From positions 1 to 47,606 of the forward strand of contig DCDE01000033.1 in the NCBI GenBank assembly GCA_002316275.1: DNA of 47,606 nt. The letters are read 5' to 3'. The DNA is from Caldifarciminota bacterium UBA1063 (lineage in GTDB: Bacteria; Hydrothermota; Hydrothermia; UBA1063). Positions 32,863 to 40,787 of the stretch are shown here, piece by piece. The notes under the pieces were generated by a model, which worked only from the letters and a program-made list of their open reading frames with translations, was not told where the DNA came from and searched no databases. Position 1 is the stretch's first letter. Each line of letters begins with the position of its first letter. The position numbers were made by a program, and so were the translations under genes.

Positions 32863-34199
32863 TGCTGTTACTCGTTTGTTTTGTGTTTTCAAGCGTTTCA
32901 TTCTATGACCCTGTTTTCATGAAGGATTACTCAGCTGATTTTATGAAAATCAGAAGGGATAATATTCTCTACAATGCTGATTCTTATATTTGGTTTTCTG
33001 AAGTTCCAGTGACTGATGTGCCTACTCTTAGTTTTACTCCAAGCCTTAAGACTATTTTTAATGTAAGTAGTGGTAACACTTATATTAATACTTACTTGGA
33101 CCTGGAGTTCGATGCAGGTGTCAAAATAGATAACTTTGCACTTGCTGCGACCTTAGATTTTTTTAATTTTAATGAACCACTGAAAATACCGTATTATGCC
33201 CCCTTAGCTGATAATCAATATTTTATGTACAGTTTTGATGAGCAACCTATAATCGGTGGCGCTAGTATCCTTGATATAAATGTTAGGAATGCATACATAA
33301 AATACACATCTGGCAGCTTTGACCTGACCGTCGGAAGGTCTGATGTAAAGATCGGTGAGGGAATGCTCTTTAGCGGTATTTCGTATCCACTGGATCATAT
33401 TTATAGAATAAATTTCAAGTTTCAGAATTTCCATGTGACATCTGCATTCGCAGCTACACCTGATACCTTTCTCTCAAAAACCATTGCCTACCAAGCCCTG
33501 GAGTGGAAGCCTTTTTCATCGTTAACCCTTACCTTATATGAAGCGGTTTCTCACAGTGAGGAAGATTATTTCAAGTACTTTAATCCTCTTACCCTTTACT
33601 ATGAGAGGCAGCGCAGGGGAAAATCAAATTCTGATAATCTTATAGGTGGAGCGTCGGTTAAGTGGAACTTCGGAGGAAAGTACAGTATTTTTTGTGACTT
33701 TTTAAACGATGATGTGGTCATATTTCAAGGGAACACTAGTAAATATGGTGTCCTTGCAGGTTTTGAATCGATAGTAACTCCAAACTCCATTCTCAGATTT
33801 CATGCTGTGGCTATTCCACGGTTTACCTACACTCACGTCTCAGATACCAATGCATGGCATCTAATGGGTGTCCCACTGGGGTATCCCAGGGGGAATGATC
33901 TTTTAGATTTTTACCTCAGTTATATACTCTTCTTCAACGACAAATCAAGTCTTACCCTGAGGGCTGCACAATTAAATAAGGGAGAGGGAAGTCTCGTGGA
34001 ACATTGGGAGGGGAGCGGTTTTCCGCGGAACATGCCTTATCCAACAGGTGATGTTTGTAGAGAGCTGTTTCTTATGGTTGGGTTTCAAAAAGGCTGTTTT
34101 TATGGAGGCGCTTTTGGAGACTTGGAGTATAACTCGAAGAATCATAGGTATGGTCTCTTCCTCAATATTCAAAGTAGAGTCCTTTCTCTGAAATTTTGA
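32859..34199 (+). CDS. predicted outer-membrane beta-barrel (Wzi-like)
   Basis: 446 residues. There is a short signal peptide (MMLLLVCFVFSSVSF). The body is amphipathic beta-strands with frequent aromatic residues (INTYLDLEFDAGVKIDNFALAATLDFF and similar), ending in Leu-Lys-Phe, the aromatic C-terminus used for barrel insertion. The strand pattern and lengths resemble the capsule-assembly Wzi family, but the resemblance is general and the call rests on architecture. It lies between a small unknown gene and tilS, overlapping both. Confidence 0.65.
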   Translation: MMLLLVCFVFSSVSFYDPVFMKDYSADFMKIRRDNILYNADSYIWFSEVPVTDVPTLSFTPSLKTIFNVSSGNTYINTYLDLEFDAGVKIDNFALAATLDFFNFNEPLKIPYYAPLADNQYFMYSFDEQPIIGGASILDINVRNAYIKYTSGSFDLTVGRSDVKIGEGMLFSGISYPLDHIYRINFKFQNFHVTSAFAATPDTFLSKTIAYQALEWKPFSSLTLTLYEAVSHSEEDYFKYFNPLTLYYERQRRGKSNSDNLIGGASVKWNFGGKYSIFCDFLNDDVVIFQGNTSKYGVLAGFESIVTPNSILRFHAVAIPRFTYTHVSDTNAWHLMGVPLGYPRGNDLLDFYLSYILFFNDKSSLTLRAAQLNKGEGSLVEHWEGSGFPRNMPYPTGDVCRELFLMVGFQKGCFYGGAFGDLEYNSKNHRYGLFLNIQSRVLSLKF

Positions 34200-35509
34200 T
34201 GGAACCTTACCTTCTTGAAAAGTTTGAAAAAGCTGTAAAAAAGTATAAACTGATCTCAAAGGGTGACAAGATTCTCGTGGGTTTTTCAGGCGGTCCCGAT
34301 TCAGTTTTTCTTACCGAGATGCTTCAGGAGTTGCAGCATTATTTGGGTATCCAGTATGCCTGCATTCATATCAATCATCTATTGAGGGGGAAAGAGGCTC
34401 TCAGAGACGAAAACTTCTGCGTTGACTATTGTAGGGAGCGGAGAATTCCGCTTTACATCGAGAGAGTGGATGTGGCTAAACTGAGAAAGTTAGATGAGTC
34501 GGTAGAGGCTGTGGCAAGAAGAATTAGGTATGAAAAGTTTAGAGAGTATGCGGGGAAATACGGTTTCAACAAAGTAGCACTGGCTCATAATGCCTCTGAT
34601 TCTGTTGAGACTTTTCTTATCAATCTAATAAGGGGTACGGGAGTGTGGGGTCTCAGAGGCATCCCTCCAAGGAGAGGCATTTTTATCAGGCCTATAATTT
34701 ATATAAGTAGACAAGAGGTTCTCGCACATTTAAACGATCATCATATTCCTTACGTGATAGACTCTACGAACTTAGAGCCCGTTTTTCTTAGAAACGCAAT
34801 TAGACTTAAACTGATTCCACTCCTTGAGGAGTTGAGAGCTGGCGCGACAAGTAAGATCAGAGAAACAACGGAAATTATGAATGCGCTTATCGAGTATCTT
34901 GAAGATATGATTGGTAATATGGAGGTTTCTGTTTTGAAGGAGACCTTTCAAAATGCAATACTCATTGATTTTACGAGGCTTAGAAATTATCATTATTTTA
35001 TACAAATGCAATTTTTGCAGAGGCAGTTAATGTTAACTAATCAAGAATATGCAAATTTGGAGTCGTTACTTAATAAGAATAGGGCTGGTTATGTAGCTCA
35101 ATTTTATGTTGTGCCTTCTTCAAAAGAACTTTTTATTTCTCGTGGTAAAATATTTTTGCCTGAAAAAAAGTTGTTCATAGAGGATTTTCCTCAAGAGTTT
35201 GATGGCTTTAATTTGAGGATTTCTATTACAGAGGAACCTCAAAGCGCAAAGTACGCGTTTAAGTTAAGTAGGAATATGTTTCCACTTCTTTTGAGGGCGA
35301 GAAGACAAGGAGATAAGTTTGGAGAAAAGTCTCTTTCAAGTATCTTTGAGAGGAATAAAATACCGGGCTGGAGAAGGGACCTCTATCCCATCTTTGAAAA
35401 GGATGGGGAAGTGCTTTGGGTTCCTGGTGTAGCATCGAAAACGCTCGAAGGAGATATTTACTTGGAGGTAAGTAAGATCGATGAGAAAAAGTTCTGGATT
35501 TTTGATTAG
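34199..35509 (+). CDS. tilS: tRNA(Ile)-lysidine synthase
   Basis: 436 residues from the ATG at 34199, which shares a base with the previous stop codon (TGATG). It modifies C34 of the CAU-anticodon tRNA-Ile to lysidine so that it reads AUA. The ATP pyrophosphatase loop GFSGGPDSVFL (about 27-37), HINHLLRG, ALAHNASDSVETFLINLIRG and RGIFIRPI are family marks. The C-terminal TilS-C domain is present (LLLRARRQGDKFGEKSL...). It is followed by hpt and ftsH, the order seen in many bacteria. Confidence 0.94.
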   Translation: MEPYLLEKFEKAVKKYKLISKGDKILVGFSGGPDSVFLTEMLQELQHYLGIQYACIHINHLLRGKEALRDENFCVDYCRERRIPLYIERVDVAKLRKLDESVEAVARRIRYEKFREYAGKYGFNKVALAHNASDSVETFLINLIRGTGVWGLRGIPPRRGIFIRPIIYISRQEVLAHLNDHHIPYVIDSTNLEPVFLRNAIRLKLIPLLEELRAGATSKIRETTEIMNALIEYLEDMIGNMEVSVLKETFQNAILIDFTRLRNYHYFIQMQFLQRQLMLTNQEYANLESLLNKNRAGYVAQFYVVPSSKELFISRGKIFLPEKKLFIEDFPQEFDGFNLRISITEEPQSAKYAFKLSRNMFPLLLRARRQGDKFGEKSLSSIFERNKIPGWRRDLYPIFEKDGEVLWVPGVASKTLEGDIYLEVSKIDEKKFWIFD

Positions 35510-36035
35510 CGAAGATCAGATAAGGCAGAGGATTACCGAGCTGGCAAGCCAGATTGAGAAGGATTTTATGGGTGAGGTTCCGATCCTTGTCGGTATTCTA
35601 AAGGGTTCTTTTGTTTTTTTAGCCGATCTGATGAGAAAACTAAACATGGATGTACAGGTTGATTTTCTTGGAGTCTCCAGTTACGGTAAGTCTACGAAGA
35701 CATCGGGGATCGTTAAGATTTTAAAGGATCTAGGTACATCGATCGAGGGCAGAGATGTGATTCTTGTTGAAGATATTTGTGATAGTGGACTTACCTTGAA
35801 ATATATTGTTGACCTTTTGCGCAGTAGAAAGCCGAGAACTATTAAGGTCTGTGTTTTGCTTGACAAGAAGGAGCGAAAAGTGGTGAATATTAATTTAGAT
35901 TATGTGGGGTTTGAAGTTCCTGACCGTTTCCTTGTTGGGTATGGTCTGGACTATGGAGAGAGGTATAGAAATTTGCCGTACATTAGGGAATTGTTTCCAG
36001 AAGAGTTAAGTGAGGCAGAAAGTGATGAAAAATGA
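35481..36035 (+). CDS. hpt: hypoxanthine phosphoribosyltransferase
   Basis: 184 residues, the usual length. It salvages hypoxanthine and guanine using PRPP. The PRPP-binding motif is VILVEDICDSGLTL (about 94-107). GILKGSFVFLADL, VSSYGKSTKTSG (flexible loop) and VGYGLDYGERYRNLPYI are also present. The ATG lies 29 bases inside tilS, with GGAGGT about 11 bases upstream, and the end overlaps ftsH. Confidence 0.95.
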   Translation: MRKSSGFLISEDQIRQRITELASQIEKDFMGEVPILVGILKGSFVFLADLMRKLNMDVQVDFLGVSSYGKSTKTSGIVKILKDLGTSIEGRDVILVEDICDSGLTLKYIVDLLRSRKPRTIKVCVLLDKKERKVVNINLDYVGFEVPDRFLVGYGLDYGERYRNLPYIRELFPEELSEAESDEK

Positions 36036-37863
36036 TATTGTAAGAAACTTAATCATTTGGGTATTGATCTTTTTTGTTTTCATAACTTTATATAACTATT
36101 TGGCTACGGGCAGAGGAATCATTGAAATCTCGTACACTGATTTTTATTCGGAAATTGAGAATGGTAATGTTAGTGAGGTAGTGGTAACAGGAAAAAATGT
36201 TGAGGGATCATTCAAAGCGCCAAAAAGCGAGGGAAACAGAGAATATTTACGATTCAAGGTACAATTGCCCTACGATGACCCAGAGTTAGTGAAGATGCTT
36301 GCTACTAAAGATATTCAGGTCTATTCGAAAGAAAAGAGTATGTTATGGACTGTCATTCTCAGTTCCATCCCCTGGCTTCTTATGCTTGTTCTTTTCTGGT
36401 TCGTCTTTTTTAGGCAAATAAATGCCAGTCAGAGAGAGGCTGTAAGATTTGGGAAGAGTAGAGTGAAAGTTTTAAAAGAATCAAAACCACAGGTGACCTT
36501 TAACGATGTGGCTGGGTGCGATGAGGCTAAAGTTGAACTTGAAGAGATTATTGAATTCCTTCGGAATCCTCAAAAGTTTTCCCAGATTGGTGCAAGAATT
36601 CCTAAAGGAGTTCTTTTGGTTGGGCCACCTGGAACAGGTAAAACCTTGCTTGCAAAAGCTGTCGCGGGAGAGGCTGGAGTGCCATTCTTGTCAATTTCAG
36701 GTTCCGAATTCGTTGAATTGTTTGTCGGTGTCGGCGCAGCGAGAGTCAGAGATCTATTTGAACAAGGCAAGTCTAATGCCCCTTGTATCATATTTATTGA
36801 TGAGATCGATGCGGTAGGTAGGCTAAGGGGTGCTGGTCTTGGTGGTGGGCATGATGAAAGGGAGCAAACCCTGAATCAACTTCTTGTAGAAATGGATGGG
36901 TTTGACTCCTCAGAGGGGATCATTGTGATGGCAGCTACTAACAGGCCTGATATCCTTGATCCTGCGCTTTTGAGACCTGGAAGGTTTGATAGGAGGGTAT
37001 ACGTTCCAATTCCCGATGTAAAGGGAAGGGAGGAGATTCTAAAGATTCATTCTGCTAAGATTCCTTTAGCGGAAGATGTGGATCTGAAAGTAATTGCACA
37101 GGGTACGCCAGGATTTACAGGGGCAGATCTATCTAATCTTGTAAATGAAGCTGCTCTTCTTGCTGCAAGGAAGAATCAGAAGGTAGTCACTATGCGTGAT
37201 TTTGAAGAGGCCAAAGATAAATTGATCCTTGGAATCGCGCGAAGAAGTATGGTGATTTCTGAAGAAGAAAAGAAGAGGATTGCTTATCATGAAGTAGGTC
37301 ATGCATTAGTTGCGAAATTCTTGCCAGGAGCGGATCAGGTGCACAAAATTACCATAATACCTCATGGAAGAGCTCTTGGAGCTACGCAATCCTTACCAGA
37401 GGAAGATAAGTATATTTATACAAAATCATATATTACTGTGCAACTTTCCATTCTACTGGGTGGAAGGGCTGCAGAACTCCTCGTATTTGGAGAAGAGTCT
37501 ACTGGTGCTGCTGACGACCTTTCAAAGGCTACTGAAATTGCACGTAGAATGGTTACAGACTGGGGTATGTCAGAGAAACTGGGACCAGTGACACTCGGTA
37601 AGGAGGAAGAGGAAGTATTCCTTGGACGTGAATTAGGAATCAGGAAATATTATTCAGAGGAAACCGCAAGAGCTATTGATAGCGAAGTCAAGAAGGTTGT
37701 TAGGGAAGCTTTGGAGAAGGCAAAGAGTATACTCGAAAAGAATATCAACCTCCTTCACGTAATTGCGAAGGAATTGTTGGAAAAGGAAACTCTCACTGGT
37801 GTTGAGCTTAATGAGATTATTAGGAGCTTTTCAAATTCACAACCTGAGGAGAGTGCGGTTTAA
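36025..37863 (+). CDS. ftsH: ATP-dependent zinc metalloprotease
   Basis: 612 residues from the ATG at 36025, inside the end of hpt. The in-frame GTG at 36010 is a less likely start. This membrane-bound hexameric AAA+ protease degrades misfolded membrane proteins and regulators, in E. coli including LpxC, which is relevant to the lipid A operon here. Two membrane helices (about 8-25 and 105-130) flank a periplasmic domain. Walker A GPPGTGKT is at 200-207, Walker B IIFIDEID and SRH region (ATNRPDILDPALLRPGRFDR, given in parts: ATNRPDILD, RPGRFDR) follow. The zinc site is HEVGH at 422-426 with a downstream Asp in EESTGAADDLSKAT. Confidence 0.96.
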   Translation: MKNDIVRNLIIWVLIFFVFITLYNYLATGRGIIEISYTDFYSEIENGNVSEVVVTGKNVEGSFKAPKSEGNREYLRFKVQLPYDDPELVKMLATKDIQVYSKEKSMLWTVILSSIPWLLMLVLFWFVFFRQINASQREAVRFGKSRVKVLKESKPQVTFNDVAGCDEAKVELEEIIEFLRNPQKFSQIGARIPKGVLLVGPPGTGKTLLAKAVAGEAGVPFLSISGSEFVELFVGVGAARVRDLFEQGKSNAPCIIFIDEIDAVGRLRGAGLGGGHDEREQTLNQLLVEMDGFDSSEGIIVMAATNRPDILDPALLRPGRFDRRVYVPIPDVKGREEILKIHSAKIPLAEDVDLKVIAQGTPGFTGADLSNLVNEAALLAARKNQKVVTMRDFEEAKDKLILGIARRSMVISEEEKKRIAYHEVGHALVAKFLPGADQVHKITIIPHGRALGATQSLPEEDKYIYTKSYITVQLSILLGGRAAELLVFGEESTGAADDLSKATEIARRMVTDWGMSEKLGPVTLGKEEEEVFLGRELGIRKYYSEETARAIDSEVKKVVREALEKAKSILEKNINLLHVIAKELLEKETLTGVELNEIIRSFSNSQPEESAV

Positions 37864-37910
37864 TATTAGTGCATTGTGCTCTTTTTGATCGCTTGTGGGC
37901 CCTTGCATAT

Positions 37911-37939
37911 TTGACAGATCTTAAGTGGTCTATGATAAT
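37911..37939 (+). promoter_or_regulatory. leaderless promoter of the tetR gene
   Basis: A consensus TTGACA (37911-37916), 17-base spacer, GATAAT (37934-37939), then six bases and the ATG at 37946. It is one of the clearest examples in the window. Confidence 0.78.
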
Positions 37940-37945
37940 TTAAAT

Positions 37946-38560
37946 ATGACTGACCAGTCAGTTGGAATAGATACAAAGCAAAAAATTTTGAGAGCCGCTC
38001 GTGATGTCTTTGGCAAAAAAGGGTTTTATGAAACCAGAATGGAAGATATAGCAACTGAAGCGGGGATTGCAAAAGGCACTCTTTATATTTATTTTCCATC
38101 CAAAGAGGAACTATATGAGTGTCTTTTGAGAGAAGGTTTAAAAGATGCCGTCAAAAAAATAAAGGATTCAATGCAATCAGGAAAGGATATTAATGCAGGA
38201 AAGGATATTAATGATAGAATACAGGCAATTATAAAGGCGTTTATTGAAATTCTTGACGAGAATCAAGAGTTTATTCTAAGGATTGTTTATGAGATGCCAC
38301 TTGAGCAAATCTGGAATGAGAAATTCAAGGGTAGGTGCATGGAAGAACGTAAAGAACTTTCATCAGTAATTGAGGAATTTATTGAAGATGCAATGAATAG
38401 GGGTATAATATACAAAGGGAACCCAAGGCTTTTTTCAAATGCGTTTGTGGGATTGGTATCAAGGCCGATTTTTAGTTTTTTCCTTGAGAAGAAGGATTTT
38501 AAAAGCCTTTTACATGATCTTTTTATGCTTGTAAAAAGGGCTTTTTATATAAATCCATAA
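37946..38560 (+). CDS. TetR-family transcriptional regulator
   Basis: 204 residues from the ATG at 37946. A GTG at 37925 lies between the -35 and -10 and is rejected. The N-terminal TetR helix-turn-helix is clear: KILRAARDVFGKKGFYETRMEDIA, then EAGIAKGTLYIYFPSKEELYECLL (split as EAGIAKGTLYIYF and PSKEELYECLL), residues about 14-60. The C-terminal ligand domain is variable, as expected. An 18-base tandem duplication adds a repeated GKDINA unit between the two domains. It sits just upstream of tolC-adaptor-RND, so it probably represses that pump, and an inverted repeat in its first codons suggests autoregulation. Confidence 0.9.
   Translation: MTDQSVGIDTKQKILRAARDVFGKKGFYETRMEDIATEAGIAKGTLYIYFPSKEELYECLLREGLKDAVKKIKDSMQSGKDINAGKDINDRIQAIIKAFIEILDENQEFILRIVYEMPLEQIWNEKFKGRCMEERKELSSVIEEFIEDAMNRGIIYKGNPRLFSNAFVGLVSRPIFSFFLEKKDFKSLLHDLFMLVKRAFYINP
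37949..37962. promoter_or_regulatory. 6-2-6 inverted repeat, putative TetR operator inside codons 2-6
   Basis: ACTGAC-CA-GTCAGT spans 37949-37962, directly after the A, T, G of the leaderless start. TGACTGACCAGTCA-type sequences are typical TetR-family half-site pairs. At this position a bound repressor would block initiation right after +1. Confidence 0.5.
38178..38213 (+). repeat. perfect 18-bp tandem duplication within tetR
   Basis: The unit CAGGAAAGGATATTAATG occurs twice in direct succession (38178-38195, 38196-38213) with no mismatch. It is in frame and encodes a repeated six-residue unit (GKDINA/GKDIND). Lack of divergence suggests a recent slippage event. Confidence 0.9.
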
Positions 38561-38613
38561 GCTTACGAGTGCAAGTATGTGTGCAATTAGAACTATAAGG
38601 AAGGAGGATTTGT

Positions 38614-39936
38614 ATGAATTTGCTGCTGCTCATCATATGTATTGTTATGCCTTCTGATACTGTTTACTTAAGCCAGAAAGAGGCAATCGAAATTGGGCTC
38701 GAGAACAGTCCCTTGCTTCTTGCCTCCCAGGCTCAGGTACAGTCTGCTGAAGCCAAGAAGTACAGCGCACGATCTGTTTTCTTTCCCCAGGTAAAGCTTG
38801 ATGCAAATTATCGTAGAGTGTCCCTGGTGCAGGAGATGAAGAGTTTTCAGATTGATAGTCTTGTTATGACAGGTTCAGGTGCATTTATCCCAGTAGGTCA
38901 CACGATTACTATCCCTTTTGGGCAGAATGACAATTACAGCTTAAATTTAGGAGTAAGCCAGGCAATTTTTAGCTGGGGCAGTCTTCTTAGGTCATATCAG
39001 ATGGCTTTAATTAATTTGCAGGATAACATTTTGACCGATTCTTTGAATAGGGAAAGTTTTGTAGTTCAGGTAAAGCAGCTTTATACGTATGCATTAATTC
39101 TCAGAGAGTTTGTTGACCTATCTTTGAAAGTAGACGAGGAATTGAAGGAGCATTACGAGACCACGAAGAGAAAGTATGATTTAGGAGCGGCAACTGAGAT
39201 TGAGTTGCTACAAGCGGAGTCAAAATACAAAAATAATAGAATTCAGGTATTAGAGGCAGAGAGATCCTATAGAGAAACTATTGATATGCTCAAGTTAATT
39301 CTAAACATGAAAGAGAATACCGAGGTAGTACTTACTGATTCGTTGTTTCTGGATAGTGCATACGTCTCTGGTTTGATGGAGTCTATGTTGGATGTTGAAA
39401 ACCGGTACGACATAAAGAGTCTTAAGAACAAACAGAAACTGCTTGATCTTAATATGAAAATTTATTCTGCTTCTAATCTTCCTTCTCTATTCTATTCATT
39501 TAACTATATGATGCAAAAACCCTTTGGCTTTGAGAATATCTGGAAAGACTATTGGGCATTAACCATCGGAGTTTCTTTTCCTATTTTCGATGGTTTAAAG
39601 AGCAACTACCAGGTGAGGGATGTTCAATACCAGAAAAAGGCTCTTGAATATACCCTTGCATTTCAACAGAGCTCCTCGTATGTGGAGCATAAAAAGGCTC
39701 TTAGGAATTTAGAGGATGCAATGATGAAATATGAAACTCAGAGGGATAATCTCAGAGTTGCAGAAGCTCTTTTTAATACTGTAAAAAAACAATATGAGAT
39801 GGGATTGGCGACTCAGCTTGATTATATAGATGCAGAGACAAATTACTTTGCACAAAGGGCTTATTTACTTCAGGCTCTGGGTGATTGTGTACTCAAGAGT
39901 GTAGAGCTTGAAAAGGTTTTTAAGGGAATAAAATAA
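38614..39936 (+). CDS. TolC-family outer-membrane efflux protein
   Basis: 440 residues. It has a short signal peptide (NLLLLIICIVMPSDT). The body shows the paired long-helix repeat of TolC proteins: SQKEAIEIGLENSPLLLASQAQVQ and KRKYDLGAATEIELLQAESKYKN in the first half, and KKALRNLEDAMMKYETQRDNL and KKQYEMGLATQLDYIDAETNYF in the second. It forms the outer-membrane exit duct for the pump encoded next. AGGAGG precedes the ATG. I could not assign its promoter with confidence, so it may be read through from tetR. Confidence 0.9.
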   Translation: MNLLLLIICIVMPSDTVYLSQKEAIEIGLENSPLLLASQAQVQSAEAKKYSARSVFFPQVKLDANYRRVSLVQEMKSFQIDSLVMTGSGAFIPVGHTITIPFGQNDNYSLNLGVSQAIFSWGSLLRSYQMALINLQDNILTDSLNRESFVVQVKQLYTYALILREFVDLSLKVDEELKEHYETTKRKYDLGAATEIELLQAESKYKNNRIQVLEAERSYRETIDMLKLILNMKENTEVVLTDSLFLDSAYVSGLMESMLDVENRYDIKSLKNKQKLLDLNMKIYSASNLPSLFYSFNYMMQKPFGFENIWKDYWALTIGVSFPIFDGLKSNYQVRDVQYQKKALEYTLAFQQSSSYVEHKKALRNLEDAMMKYETQRDNLRVAEALFNTVKKQYEMGLATQLDYIDAETNYFAQRAYLLQALGDCVLKSVELEKVFKGIK

Positions 39937-39949
39937 GGAGGTATCTAAC

Positions 39950-40783
39950 ATGCAAGGCTTTTTCTACACAATGGTTATTGCAAGCTTGCTTTTCGCTCAG
40001 GAACCGCGTAATTCAAGAAGTTTTTTGGTGAAAGTGGAACCGGTTAAAAGCGGGACTATGCGAGAATACATCTATGCTTATGGAAGGGTAACAGGACTTG
40101 AAGAGGCGGCTGTTGTACCCACAATGCCAGGTAGAGTGGTTAGTATTTTGAAGAACGAGGGAGAGAGAGTAAAAAAAGATGAGATAATTGCCCTTCTCGA
40201 TAGGGAAATTCCAGGGGTGAAGACCGAATATCTTCAAATTGTGTCGCCGATTAATGGTATTATCACGTATATCAACGGAAAAGTGGGACAGATTGCAACT
40301 CAAACCCAGCCTTTTGCTTATATAGTTTCAGAACAACAAGCGGTTGAAGTGAACCTATCTTCAGATGATCTTCAAAAAGTGAGAGTGGGAGCCAATGCTT
40401 TTGCCATAGATGGAGGGAAGGAAATAGAAGGAAGTGTGGTAAGCCGTTCCTATGGCCTTGACCCGATGAGTCTCACTGGAAAGGTGAGGATTTCTCTAAG
40501 GAGAAATGTTTTACAAGTTGGTTCTATTGTGAATGTTAAAATTGTGACAAAGGAAAAGAGTGGAGTCCTCATTGTACCTGAAAATGCAATTGCTGAAAAG
40601 GGTGATAGGACAGTAGTATATGTCGTTAAAGATGAAGTCGCTAAGGAGGTCCCTGTGGAGGTTGGAATCATTAGCGAAGGATGGGCAGAGGTTAAGGGTA
40701 ATCTAAATGTTAAGGACCTTGTTGTAACCCTTGGTGCAGAGGGGCTTTATGATGGTGCTCCGGTAGAATTGGGAGGTAAATGA
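39950..40783 (+). CDS. RND efflux periplasmic adaptor (membrane fusion protein), hairpin-less
   Basis: 277 residues, much shorter than the usual 350-400. It has a signal peptide (FFYTMVIASLLFAQ). The first lipoyl half (PGRVVSILKNEGERVKKDEIIALLD, quoted in part: GERVKKDEIIALLD) is joined by only about 12 residues to the second half (VSPINGIITYINGKVGQ). The alpha-helical hairpin that normally lies between them is absent. A beta-barrel domain and a membrane-proximal domain follow. The Borrelia adaptor BesA is a known case without the hairpin. It links the inner pump to TolC in an operon with both. Confidence 0.88.
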   Translation: MQGFFYTMVIASLLFAQEPRNSRSFLVKVEPVKSGTMREYIYAYGRVTGLEEAAVVPTMPGRVVSILKNEGERVKKDEIIALLDREIPGVKTEYLQIVSPINGIITYINGKVGQIATQTQPFAYIVSEQQAVEVNLSSDDLQKVRVGANAFAIDGGKEIEGSVVSRSYGLDPMSLTGKVRISLRRNVLQVGSIVNVKIVTKEKSGVLIVPENAIAEKGDRTVVYVVKDEVAKEVPVEVGIISEGWAEVKGNLNVKDLVVTLGAEGLYDGAPVELGGK

Positions 40784-40787
40784 AACT

